A stretch of 8,050 nucleotides of DNA from contig USBW01000024.1 of the NCBI GenBank assembly GCA_900553045.1, positions 1-8,050 of the forward strand, given 5' to 3'. A program made the translations under genes and the position numbers. The stretch comes from an uncultured Mycoplasmatota bacterium. GTDB lineage: Bacteria > Bacillota_I > Bacilli_A > RF39 > UBA660. Positions 1 to 6,462 of the stretch are shown here, piece by piece; position 1 is the first letter of the stretch; every line of letters begins with the position of its first letter. The notes beneath the pieces were generated by a model. The model saw only the letters and a program-made list of their open reading frames with translations, made no database searches and had not been told where the DNA came from.

Positions 1-139
1 TACGAGCCTTTACTAATAGTATTATTGTCTCGTCAATAACTCTAATTGCTTCTATTCTGGCTCTTATAAACACCATTACTACTAATAATGACATTGCTAA
101 TACAGAAAACCCCAATGTATAAAAATGTAATTCTAGTTT

Positions 140-153
140 ACAACTTTAGTTGT
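140..153. repeat. 14-bp perfect palindrome
   Basis: The arms ACAACT and AGTTGT flank a TT centre. There is no adjacent U-tract in either direction, so it is not a convincing terminator. It could be a small hairpin in a minus-strand transcript from the 495-523 promoter. Short palindromes also arise by chance in DNA this AT-rich. Confidence 0.4.
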
Positions 154-494
154 CGCTATTTAAAATTTCTGCTTCACCGATAGAGTAACCTCTATTCTCC
201 ACAGACTTAACTTCCGATAGTTGATACCGTAGATTTTTTATATTTCTTTATATTAACTTTTTCATATCAATTTTTAACCCTTTAAATAATAGATACTTGA
301 TTAGTGCCACAATATTATTCATACACTGATCCAGTAACTCCTTTAATGTTTAAATCTTTCACATACAATTATACTGTTTGCAATTCTGGCTTTCTAATTA
401 TTTAATTACCAAAAAATCTTTTTCAATTTCTTTTTTCTAAATACTGATAACTTCTATAAAATCAATTCATGTCATATCACCTGCTGTCAATGTC

Positions 495-523
495 ATCTTA
501 ACAAACATTTGTTTGCTTGTCAA
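495..523 (-). promoter_or_regulatory. Strong promoter with palindromic operator in the spacer
   Basis: On the minus strand a consensus -35 TTGACA (518-523) is followed after exactly 17 bp by a -10 TAAGAT (495-500), with an extended TG one base upstream of the -10. The spacer contains the perfect palindrome CAAACA-TT-TGTTTG (502-515), centred almost exactly between the two boxes, the classic place for a repressor site. Downstream lies AGGTG (478-482) and, 7 nt later, ATG (470-468), but that frame stops at its third codon (TGA). The promoter lies just beyond the ZIP terminator, so it would start a new leftward transcript whose gene, if any, is not recognisable here. No regulator can be named. 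Confidence 0.7.
502..515. promoter_or_regulatory. Putative repressor operator (palindrome)
   Basis: This is a perfect inverted repeat with 6-bp arms and a TT centre, lying inside the 17-bp spacer of the 495-523 promoter. A dimeric helix-turn-helix repressor bound here would block RNA polymerase. Its size and form would suit several families, such as ArsR/SmtB or TetR, but the sequence does not decide between them. Confidence 0.5.
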
Positions 524-571
524 GAAAAAATAAAATAATTTTTAATTTTTTAAAAGCTGACCGATTAGTAT

Positions 572-599
572 AAAAAAATTGGACCTTTAATGTCCAATT
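572..599 (-). terminator. Rho-independent terminator of the ZIP gene
   Basis: On the minus strand AATTGGAC (592-599 read downwards as its partner) pairs with GTCCAATT over 8 bp around a 7-nt loop, followed by seven U residues (572-578). The ZIP stop codon TAA (587-589) lies inside the loop, so the last sense codons form the 5' arm of the stem. Confidence 0.88.
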
Positions 600-1339
600 A
601 ACGTTGAGATACAAATTATTAAAATACCAGATAGAAGACCGATACAAGATACCTTGCGATATTCTTTCTCTAAAAGATGTGGAAATAACTCAAAGATGCA
701 AATATAAATTATCATTCCTAAAGTAAGAGCTAAAACAATAGCTATAAATAAGCTGTTAATATAACCTTTTAAAAGATACATCATAAAACCGCCAACAAAA
801 GTTGATAAAGCAATAACTGTGGCAATTAAAATCGTCTTTTTCTTACTTTTATTATTTTGGTAAAAAGTACTAGCTATGACCATTCCTAAAGGAATATTGT
901 GAAGGCCTACTCCAACACTTAGAAGGATTCCTGCTCTACTCGATTCTAAAAAGACATTATATAAAGCCATTCCCTCGATTATATTATGTAGGACTAAAGC
1001 AATACTTGAAATAATTCCAATATGTTTAAGATTATTTTTTTCATTTTTATCCTGATGGTGATCTGGAATAAAAATATCTAGAATTTTCAAAAGTAAAATA
1101 CCAATTATAATTGTAGCAAACATTATCAAATAAAGTTTTGCTCCTTCAAAATTACTTGCAAAGTTCTCATACATTTCATGTGATAGATCAAAAATAGCAA
1201 TCATGGCCATTACTCCCAAAGCAAGGCCGATCGAAAAATGAGTAAATCGCTCACTATTGCGAGCCTTTAAAGCAATTAAAGCACCAATGATTATAAATCC
1301 ACCCATGAGTAAGGTTACACATAGTCCTAATAATTCCAT
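587..1339 (-). CDS. ZIP family divalent metal transporter
   Basis: This is a 250-residue polytopic membrane protein of the ZIP (ZupT/GufA-like) family, which imports zinc, iron or manganese into the cytoplasm. About eight membrane segments can be seen, near residues 3-24, 34-52, 68-90, 107-128, 137-159, 168-189, 195-216 and 231-248. A His-rich cytosolic loop (DHHQD, 93-97) lies between segments 3 and 4, as usual for ZIPs. The TM4 signature HNIIEG (118-123) is intact. The TM5 signature reads HNIPLG (147-152): leucine 151 stands where ZupT-type proteins have a metal-binding glutamate. ELFPH (217-221) fits the TM7 site. The length is normal. ATG is preceded by AAAGGG (1345-1350) at 5 nt. The gene has its own promoter (1363-1390) and terminator. 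The metal cannot be told from sequence. Confidence 0.9.
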   Translation of the reverse strand: MELLGLCVTLLMGGFIIIGALIALKARNSERFTHFSIGLALGVMAMIAIFDLSHEMYENFASNFEGAKLYLIMFATIIIGILLLKILDIFIPDHHQDKNEKNNLKHIGIISSIALVLHNIIEGMALYNVFLESSRAGILLSVGVGLHNIPLGMVIASTFYQNNKSKKKTILIATVIALSTFVGGFMMYLLKGYINSLFIAIVLALTLGMIIYICIFELFPHLLEKEYRKVSCIGLLSGILIICISTLIGH

Positions 1340-1362
1340 AGTATCCCTTTCTTTCTTGTCCT

Positions 1363-1390
1363 ATTATAGCAAATAAATTCAAAATTTCAA
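1363..1390 (-). promoter_or_regulatory. Promoter of the ZIP gene
   Basis: On the minus strand TTGAAA (1385-1390) and a perfect TATAAT (1363-1368) are separated by 16 bp, and TGC directly before the -10 makes it an extended -10. The -35 box begins one base past the stop codon of the DUF362 gene. The ZIP gene can thus be transcribed on its own, although nothing stops read-through from DUF362. Confidence 0.75.
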
Positions 1391-1391
1391 G

Positions 1392-2489
1392 TTACTTAAT
1401 TTCAATCAAATTATACTCACGACTGCCTATTCCTATTTCTTCTGCATGTTTTAAACCAATTTGCCAGTTAGTATCAGGATGAAGATCTTTAAAATGATCA
1501 TGGTTATTATCTTCTTTGCGCAATTCTAAATTGATCGCTGGAGCTTTATTAACTAAGTCAGCACAAGCTTGATCTAAGGCAACCGGATCAAAAGAGGCAA
1601 GTATTCCAATATTTGGTACTATAGCAACATCATTTTCCGCATGACAGTCACAGCAAGGTGAAACATCAACGATAAAACTGATGTGGAAGTGTGGTTTATC
1701 TTTTAAAACTGCATAAGTGTACTCAGCAATTTTCTCATTTAGTATTTCATTGCTCTCATCATTAGCAGATTTAATCGCGTTAAATGGGCAAACAGCAATA
1801 CAGCGACCGCAGCCGACACATTTATTATGATCAATATAAGCTAGACCATCTTCCCCGATCGAAATAGCATCTTGATTACAGATCTTAAAACACGTTTTGC
1901 AAGCCTTACACTTTTCTTTAATGACAAACGGTTTACCTGCGCTATGCATCTCGCTTTTACCTCTTCTTGAGCCACAACCCATTCCTAGATTTTTTAAAGC
2001 GCCACCAAAGCCAGTTGACTCATGACCTTTAAAATGATTCATGGAGATAATAATATCACTGTCAACAATCGCCGTCCCTATTTTGGCTTTTTTAATATAT
2101 TTTTGATTGATTTCAACTTCTTTCTCATCATTACCTTTAATACCATCGGCAATAATGACATGGCAACCTGTCACAAATGGATTATAACCATTTTCATAAG
2201 CGGCTTCTAAGTGATTAAGACCGTTGTTTCTCCTGCCGACATATAAGGTATTACAATCCGTCAAAAAAGGTCTTCCTCCTAATTTTTTAATAAAATCAGC
2301 CACTACTTTACTGTAGTTAGGACGCAAATAAGAAAGATTACCTGGTTCGCCAAAATGAATTTTAATAGCAACATACTTATTTTTAAAGTCAATTTTTTCT
2401 AGTCCAGCCTCTTGCAAAAGGCGCTCTAATTTTGTTAAAACGCTCACCTTGCCATAAGAACGAAAATTTGTAAAATAAACATCACTCAT
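1392..2489 (-). CDS. DUF362 double-[4Fe-4S] protein, function unknown
   Basis: This 365-residue soluble protein has a DUF362 domain with an embedded bacterial ferredoxin module. Two cluster motifs are complete: C194-xx-C197-xx-C200-xxx-C204 and C224-xx-C227-xx-C230-xxx-C234-P. They should carry two [4Fe-4S] clusters and pass electrons. Residues 1-185 hold DUF362-type segments (KIHFGEPGN at 43-51, HFKGHESTGFGGALKNLGMG at 152-171). After the ferredoxin part come SPCCDCH (277-283) and SFDPVALDQAC (299-309), which look like further conserved metal or active-site residues. Such proteins are common in anaerobic Firmicutes and, to my knowledge, have no settled function. There is no signal peptide or membrane segment, so it is cytoplasmic. 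ATG is preceded by AAGGGAG (2498-2504) at 8 nt. A promoter lies about 265 nt upstream. No terminator follows. Confidence 0.88.
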   Translation of the reverse strand: MSDVYFTNFRSYGKVSVLTKLERLLQEAGLEKIDFKNKYVAIKIHFGEPGNLSYLRPNYSKVVADFIKKLGGRPFLTDCNTLYVGRRNNGLNHLEAAYENGYNPFVTGCHVIIADGIKGNDEKEVEINQKYIKKAKIGTAIVDSDIIISMNHFKGHESTGFGGALKNLGMGCGSRRGKSEMHSAGKPFVIKEKCKACKTCFKICNQDAISIGEDGLAYIDHNKCVGCGRCIAVCPFNAIKSANDESNEILNEKIAEYTYAVLKDKPHFHISFIVDVSPCCDCHAENDVAIVPNIGILASFDPVALDQACADLVNKAPAINLELRKEDNNHDHFKDLHPDTNWQIGLKHAEEIGIGSREYNLIEIK

Positions 2490-2577
2490 TTAAGATACTC
2501 CCTTCATTTTAATAATCAACAGTTTAATTTTTTTAGTAATCAATGATAAACTTTTTTAATTTTTAGGTTTTTAGCAA

Positions 2578-2593
2578 AACTTAATTTTAAGTT
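2578..2593. repeat. 16-bp perfect palindrome
   Basis: The arms AACTTAA and TTAAGTT flank a TT centre. It contains very few G or C bases, so a hairpin would be weak. It may be an operator, an RNA hairpin in the DUF362 leader, or chance. Confidence 0.4.
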
Positions 2594-2600
2594 CAGGCAA

Positions 2601-2616
2601 CAAACTATCAAACTAT
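2601..2616. repeat. Two tandem copies of CAAACTAT
   Basis: There are two perfect 8-bp copies with no gap, within the DUF362 leader. They are probably slippage-derived. Iterated protein-binding sites are possible but unsupported. Confidence 0.6.
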
Positions 2617-2674
2617 AAAGTTATAAGATACCAATTAGAAATATAATTCAAAATAAAAGTAAAGAGATAACTTC

Positions 2675-2695
2675 AGCTTGAAGCTTGAAGCTTGA
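2675..2695. repeat. Three tandem copies of AGCTTGA
   Basis: There are three perfect 7-bp copies, containing two AAGCTT palindromes. The left end also forms the inverted repeat CTTCA-GCT-TGAAG (2671-2683). Copy number could vary by slippage. It lies in the predicted DUF362 leader, not in a gene. Confidence 0.75.
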
Positions 2696-2752
2696 ACGCT
2701 CTTAATAAATATTCGCAACAATTTGCCTTCTTATTTTATCATTGTCAAGTTT

Positions 2753-2781
2753 ATTATAAAATAGTTTTCTTTGTTTGGCAA
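2753..2781 (-). promoter_or_regulatory. Promoter upstream of the DUF362 gene
   Basis: On the minus strand TTGCCA (2776-2781) and a perfect TATAAT (2753-2758) are spaced by 17 bp. It starts just after the U-tract of the ATPase terminator, which fits the start of a new transcription unit. Confidence 0.7.
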
Positions 2782-2783
2782 TT

Positions 2784-2819
2784 AAAAAGACTTCACTTAA
2801 ATTTTCTTAAAGGAAGTCT
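2784..2819 (-). terminator. Rho-independent terminator of the P-type ATPase gene
   Basis: On the minus strand AGACTTC (2813-2819) pairs with GAAGTCT (2788-2794). A further partly paired inner stem follows after one mismatch, then a short A-rich loop. Five U residues follow (2784-2788). The ATPase stop TAA (2797-2799) lies inside the hairpin and the last seven codons of the gene make its 5' side. Confidence 0.85.
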
Positions 2820-5187
2820 CATTTTTCTTATTTTCGTATTTTTCTTCTAATTTTTCTAGAATTATTTGCATCAATCTATTCAGTTTTTCAAAAATGAACA
2901 AGGAACTAAAAAGAAGAATAATAAATAAAATAGTTGTCTCTAGGGAAAGTTTATTTAATTCAAAGAATTCATAATGGAAAAGGGCCGCATAACTGAATCC
3001 TAAAAGTAAGGCAATATAAAGAACTGTGCGTAATTTGTTAAATGGTTCGCAGATGCGATATAGGAAGATGAACCCAGTTGCCGCGGTTAAGAAGACAGCC
3101 AAGTTGGTAGTAATTCCTTCATCAAAATGAAATAATTCTTGAAATAACAAAATTATTACAATGTTAAAAACTACTGTTAAAGCAGCGGGAATACTCTTGC
3201 CAATTATTTTTATTAAGAAATTACCTCTTACTCGTTCTTTGTTAGGCTCCAAAGCTAATATAAATGATGGGATCCCAATAGTAAAAGCAGTGATAAGCGT
3301 CAACTGAATTGGGACAAAGAAATACTCTGAAGCAGTAATTATACAAATAAGAATTAAAATTATAGTAAAAAGAGTTTTAGTAAGTAATAAGGAAGCTGAC
3401 CTACCAATATTGTTAATTGTTCTTCTTCCTTCTAAAACGACTTTTGGCATGGAATCAAAGTTAGAATCTAATAAGACTAATTGGCTGACGTTTCTTGCAG
3501 CATCACTACCGCTAGCCATAGCTATACTACAATCAGATTGCTTTAAAGCTAAAACATCGTTTACTCCATCACCAGTCATAGCGACAGTATGACCATTATT
3601 TTGTAAAGCCATAATAATTTTTTTCTTTTGATCAGGGGTTACTCGACCAAAGATGTCATACTCTTCAACTTTTTTATTTAACTCCTCATCTTTTAACTCT
3701 TGAGCATCAATTCCTCTAAGGTGACTAAGACCAGCACGTTTAGCAATATTCATAACAGTTAATAAGTTGTCGCCTGAGATAATTTTTACTTGGACATTTT
3801 CTTGTTCAAAGTATTTAATAGTCTCATAGGAAGATTCTCTTATTTTATCTTGAATCAAAAGAAATGCTTCAACTTTTAAATTTGAGGGGGTTTCAGTAAG
3901 TGGTTCATCATTACTTGCAAGCACTAAAACACGATATTGTTCTTGATAGTCTTTTAGTTCTTTAATACTTTTTGCTGCTTCTTTTAAAACAAATTCTGGA
4001 GCGCCGATATAATAGCTTCCCTGGCTTGTAAATTCTACTGCAGAAAATTTTCTTTTAGAGGAAAAAGGAATAATTTTTTTAACTTGGTAAGTGTTAGAGC
4101 TAGGATAGTAATCTTTTAAAGCATTAAAGGTAGCACTTTCGTCCTCTAAAGCGTTAATTAGTTCACCAATTATTTTATCGATCTCTTTTTTATTGTTCTT
4201 GTAAGGAACTGTCTTTTTAAGTTCCATCTTGCCTTCGGTTATCGTCCCTGTCTTATCAAGACAAATGACATCTACTCGAGCTAAAGTCTCAATACAATAA
4301 AGTTGTTGAACTAAAACATTGTATTTAGCAAGGCGAAGAACACTTACAGCCATGACACTGGAAGTAAGTAAAATTAGGCCTTCAGGTATCATTCCAATTA
4401 AAGCTGCTACAGTCGCAAAAACAGATTCTGTTATATTGTAATCAGTTACTTTTAATTGATTAAATAAAAGCAGTATACCTAAAGGAATTATAATGATGGA
4501 AATTACTTTTAAAATCTTATCAAAAGAATCCATAATAATTGAATTGGCTTTTTTAATGTATTTGGCTTCGCTAGAGATTGTCGAGATGTAATTTTGATTG
4601 CCAATATGTTCTACTTGGGCACTACAAGAACCACTGACGATAAAACTACCTGATAAAATATTGTCGCCTTTAACTTTTAAAATAGGTTCTTCTTCGCCAG
4701 TTATAAACGATTCATTAACTTCAACTTCTCCTTTTAAAATGACGGCATCAGCTACTACTTGGTTACCAATATTTAAAATTAGAACATCATCTAAAACGAT
4801 CTCATCAATATTGTGTTCCTCCTCATGCCCTGCTCGTCTTACTTTAACCTTTGTAGCAGTTAATAAAGAAAGCTTATCAATCGTTTTTTTAGAAAGAACT
4901 TCTTGGACAATACCAATTACTGTATTACAAATAATTACTCCTAAAAAAAGACAGTTTTTTAAAGAATCTAAGAAATTACCACTAGTAATTCCAACAATTA
5001 AAACTGCTCCAGCTAACACAAAGTTCAAAAAGTTAAAGTAAGTAAAAATGTGTGATAGAACAATTTGTTTTATAGACTTGGTCTTAGGCTGGTTATCATA
5101 ATTCACTAAATTATCTGCAATTCTTTTGGCTACTTGCTCCTCAGTTAAGCCTATTTTTTCATCAACTTTATATCTTTCTACTTTCAT
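2797..5187 (-). CDS. Cation P-type ATPase, CaxP/CtpE-like (probably Ca2+)
   Basis: This is a complete 796-residue P-type ATPase that moves a cation across the membrane using ATP. Landmarks in order: a cation-ATPase N-terminal segment (LTEEQVAKRI, 14-23); the actuator loop TGEE (163-166); PEGL in TM4 (268-271); phosphorylation site DKTGT (311-315); nucleotide-domain IGAPE (394-398); SGDN (471-474); and the hinge motif TGDGVND (538-544). Ten membrane segments are visible. TM6 reads TIGIPSFILALEPN (636-649), which together with MIPEGL resembles the CaxP (pneumococcal Ca2+ export) and mycobacterial CtpE (Ca2+) group rather than SERCA, heavy-metal or KdpB pumps. There is no heavy-metal CPC motif or CxxC N-terminal domain. 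Calcium and its direction are inferred. ATG is preceded by AAAGGA (5197-5202) at 9 nt. An extended -10 and a terminator bound it as a single-gene unit. Confidence 0.9.
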   Translation of the reverse strand: MKVERYKVDEKIGLTEEQVAKRIADNLVNYDNQPKTKSIKQIVLSHIFTYFNFLNFVLAGAVLIVGITSGNFLDSLKNCLFLGVIICNTVIGIVQEVLSKKTIDKLSLLTATKVKVRRAGHEEEHNIDEIVLDDVLILNIGNQVVADAVILKGEVEVNESFITGEEEPILKVKGDNILSGSFIVSGSCSAQVEHIGNQNYISTISSEAKYIKKANSIIMDSFDKILKVISIIIIPLGILLLFNQLKVTDYNITESVFATVAALIGMIPEGLILLTSSVMAVSVLRLAKYNVLVQQLYCIETLARVDVICLDKTGTITEGKMELKKTVPYKNNKKEIDKIIGELINALEDESATFNALKDYYPSSNTYQVKKIIPFSSKRKFSAVEFTSQGSYYIGAPEFVLKEAAKSIKELKDYQEQYRVLVLASNDEPLTETPSNLKVEAFLLIQDKIRESSYETIKYFEQENVQVKIISGDNLLTVMNIAKRAGLSHLRGIDAQELKDEELNKKVEEYDIFGRVTPDQKKKIIMALQNNGHTVAMTGDGVNDVLALKQSDCSIAMASGSDAARNVSQLVLLDSNFDSMPKVVLEGRRTINNIGRSASLLLTKTLFTIILILICIITASEYFFVPIQLTLITAFTIGIPSFILALEPNKERVRGNFLIKIIGKSIPAALTVVFNIVIILLFQELFHFDEGITTNLAVFLTAATGFIFLYRICEPFNKLRTVLYIALLLGFSYAALFHYEFFELNKLSLETTILFIILLFSSLFIFEKLNRLMQIILEKLEEKYENKKNETSFKKI

Positions 5188-5211
5188 AAAATCTTGTCCT
5201 TTTCTTTACGT

Positions 5212-5217
5212 ATTATA
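5212..5217 (-). promoter_or_regulatory. Extended -10 element of the ATPase gene
   Basis: TGT directly precedes a perfect TATAAT on the minus strand, 24 nt before the ATG. No good -35 lies 16-18 bp upstream, so this would rely on the extended -10. An alternative, weaker pair is TTGCAA (5253-5258) with AATAAT 16 bp downstream. Confidence 0.5.
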
Positions 5218-5223
5218 ACATAT

Positions 5224-5237
5224 TAATAACATTATTA
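5224..5237. repeat. 14-bp palindrome upstream of the ATPase -10
   Basis: TAATAA and TTATTA flank a CA centre, six bases upstream of the ATPase -10 box, where the -35 spacer would be. It is a possible operator, but it is almost pure A/T and could be chance. Confidence 0.3.
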
Positions 5238-5265
5238 CTAGTATTTCGACTGTTGCAATATTTTT

Positions 5266-5285
5266 AGCTTTTTATAGCTTTTTAT
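5266..5285. repeat. Two tandem copies of AGCTTTTTAT
   Basis: Two perfect adjacent 10-bp copies lie in the gap upstream of the ATPase. This is likely a slippage duplication; no role is apparent. Confidence 0.7.
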
Positions 5286-5457
5286 ATCTTTAAATTTTTT
5301 TAGTATTTCATTTACTTTCTGATTAGTTATTTTCAGTTTTTTTAAGGCTGCTGGAGATTTTAACTTATGTTTTTGCTCTTGATCATTTTTTATTTTTTTA
5401 GTCTTCAAGCAGGTTCTCAGTTCACTTTAAACAGATTTATTTTTCTGCTTTTTGCTT

Positions 5458-6456
5458 TTAGATAATTAATTTTTGGCCGATACTTAGATTATCAGAGGTT
5501 AAATTATTTTTGTTCTTAATAGCATCTACGGTGGTATTAAATTTTAAAGCGATCGCATAGAGGCTATCACCTTTAACTACAGTGTAAGTGGTAGTTGAAT
5601 TGCCATTAGAAGAACCAGGAATTATTAAGGTCTGTCCGATTTGTAAGACGTTAGAAGTAAGATTGTTAGCATTTTTGATAGCAGCTACGGTAGTATTAAA
5701 TTTTTGAGCAATGGAATATAGACTATCGCCCTTAACGACAGTGTATAGATTACTAGGCTTAGAAGGCGTCTCAGGGATCATTGTCTCTTCAGGTATTTTT
5801 AAAATTTCCCCTATCTGTAAGGTATCACTAGTTAAGTTGTTGGCTTCTTTAAGAGCAGCTACTGTAACTCCGTATTCTTTGGCAATAGAATATAAACTTT
5901 CACCTTTTTTGACAATATGATAATTTCCTTCTTCAGGGATGTATAAAATATCTAAATAATCAGTAATCGCACGAACGATTCCTTCAACATAAGCGGTTTG
6001 ATTGGAAGCTAGTTGTGAAGCTACTTCGTTATTGTTTAAATCGCCTAGGAAGATAATAAGCGTCTGATTAGGATCGGTATTTCTTATGATCGGATCATAA
6101 TCGTAGGCCGTGTCTTCTTCGTCTCTTCGTTGGTAGTATTTATTGACAGTTATTCCTTCTTTACTTAATTCATTATTAAGTAGCGATGCAAGAGTCGAAC
6201 TATTTCTTAGAGCATAAACAATTTCTAGCTCATCTCCTTCTTCTGGTTCTTGTCTTAGTGAGATAATAAGTGGTTCATCACTCGCACTTATTTGTGAGTT
6301 TATCAGGTTGATCCTTTCATCTACAGTTAAATTGCTATTACCGGAATTTATAAGACTAGTTGGTATTCCTAAGGCTGTAAATTTGTTTTTTAAAGTATTA
6401 GCTATGGCTATTGGATACATACTATTATCAGTATCTATTATTATTTTATCTTTCAT
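5458..6456 (-). CDS. Degenerate amidase-like domain protein with three LysM repeats
   Basis: This is a 332-residue protein. Residues 179-221, 238-279 and 291-332 are three LysM modules (core VVKGDSLYSIAQKFNTTV... in the second), which bind N-acetylglucosamine polymers such as peptidoglycan. The third ends at LII against the stop codon. Residues 1-172 follow the outline of an N-acetylmuramoyl-L-alanine amidase (Amidase_3): IIIDTD (5-10) where DPGHGG is expected, ERINLINSQ...LIISLRQ (47-69) for the SIHAN strand, and IIFLGDLNNNE (134-144) for the ELGF strand. The zinc ligands and catalytic Glu are replaced, and residues 1-179 contain no histidine, so it is probably not an active amidase. There is no signal peptide or membrane segment. 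ATG has SD AGGAG (6464-6468) at 7 nt. It is divergent from clpB and shares its CIRCE. The LysM call is firm; the amidase origin is inference. Confidence 0.85.
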   Translation of the reverse strand: MKDKIIIDTDNSMYPIAIANTLKNKFTALGIPTSLINSGNSNLTVDERINLINSQISASDEPLIISLRQEPEEGDELEIVYALRNSSTLASLLNNELSKEGITVNKYYQRRDEEDTAYDYDPIIRNTDPNQTLIIFLGDLNNNEVASQLASNQTAYVEGIVRAITDYLDILYIPEEGNYHIVKKGESLYSIAKEYGVTVAALKEANNLTSDTLQIGEILKIPEETMIPETPSKPSNLYTVVKGDSLYSIAQKFNTTVAAIKNANNLTSNVLQIGQTLIIPGSSNGNSTTTYTVVKGDSLYAIALKFNTTVDAIKNKNNLTSDNLSIGQKLII

Positions 6457-6462
6457 AAAATC

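Larger units (their letters stand above)
1..571. other. Gene-poor AT-rich region, no intact gene
   Basis: No reading frame with a start codon, ribosome site and credible length is visible on either strand. It does hold a strong minus-strand promoter near its right end (495-523), followed on that strand by an SD and an ATG (470-468) that meets TGA at codon 3. At the left edge a minus-strand frame is open from about 145 to 1 and reads as a hydrophobic stretch followed by basic residues (LLVVMVFIRARIEAIRVIDE). It could be the start of a membrane protein continuing off the window. It has an internal ATG at 94-92 but no SD. The plus strand is also open at 3-119, so coding direction cannot be decided. 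Further upstream the minus frame is broken by several stops, about as many as chance gives. Confidence 0.6.
2490..2783 (-). other. Long untranslated leader region of the DUF362 gene
   Basis: This gap has no gene. If the 2753-2781 promoter is used, nearly all of it becomes a 5' leader of about 255 nt. It holds three short repeats: AGCTTGA three times (2675-2695), CAAACTAT twice (2601-2616) and a 16-bp palindrome (2578-2593). I recognise no known riboswitch or T-box in it. A second TTGACA (2743-2748) has no good -10 at the proper distance. Confidence 0.5.
5188..5457. other. Intergenic region between LysM and ATPase genes
   Basis: No credible gene is seen. A lysine-rich minus-strand frame (5238-5408) lacks an ATG and an SD. 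The region contains the ATPase -10 element, a 14-bp palindrome, and a 10-bp tandem repeat. I see no convincing terminator after the LysM gene: only a 4-bp stem (CAGA/TCTG) without a good U-tract, so read-through towards the ATPase is possible. Confidence 0.5.

Noticed and set aside
3..122. Plus-strand open frame ending at TAA 120-122, a possible C-terminus of a rightward gene
   Set aside because: It has only 39 codons, the opposite strand is equally open, and no terminator follows. Neither direction can be supported.
180..195. Six-base-pair hairpin ATAGAG-TAAC-CTCTAT as a terminator
   Set aside because: Neither strand has a U-tract after it. It may be a small RNA hairpin but cannot be called a terminator.
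368..373. TATAAT on the minus strand as a second promoter in the left region
   Set aside because: No acceptable -35 box at 16-18 bp and no extended TG. It is easily chance in AT-rich DNA.
402..470. TGA read as Trp downstream of the orphan promoter, giving a 22-residue peptide
   Set aside because: Every sure gene here uses TGG for Trp and none needs TGA as sense. The peptide still ends after 22 residues, so recoding has no support.
2671..2695. CRISPR-like or insertion-sequence-like repeat
   Set aside because: The unit is only 7 bp and directly adjacent without spacers. No cas or transposase gene is nearby.
5238..5408. Minus-strand lysine-rich open frame of about 56 codons (from TTG at 5406-5408) in the gap before the ATPase
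   Set aside because: It has no ATG, no SD, overlaps the 10-bp tandem repeat, and its lysine bias is what A-rich DNA gives by chance.
5400..5460. Terminator after the LysM gene
   Set aside because: Only a 4-bp stem (CAGA/TCTG) and scattered A-runs are seen. There is no stem plus U-tract of the quality shown by the two sure terminators.
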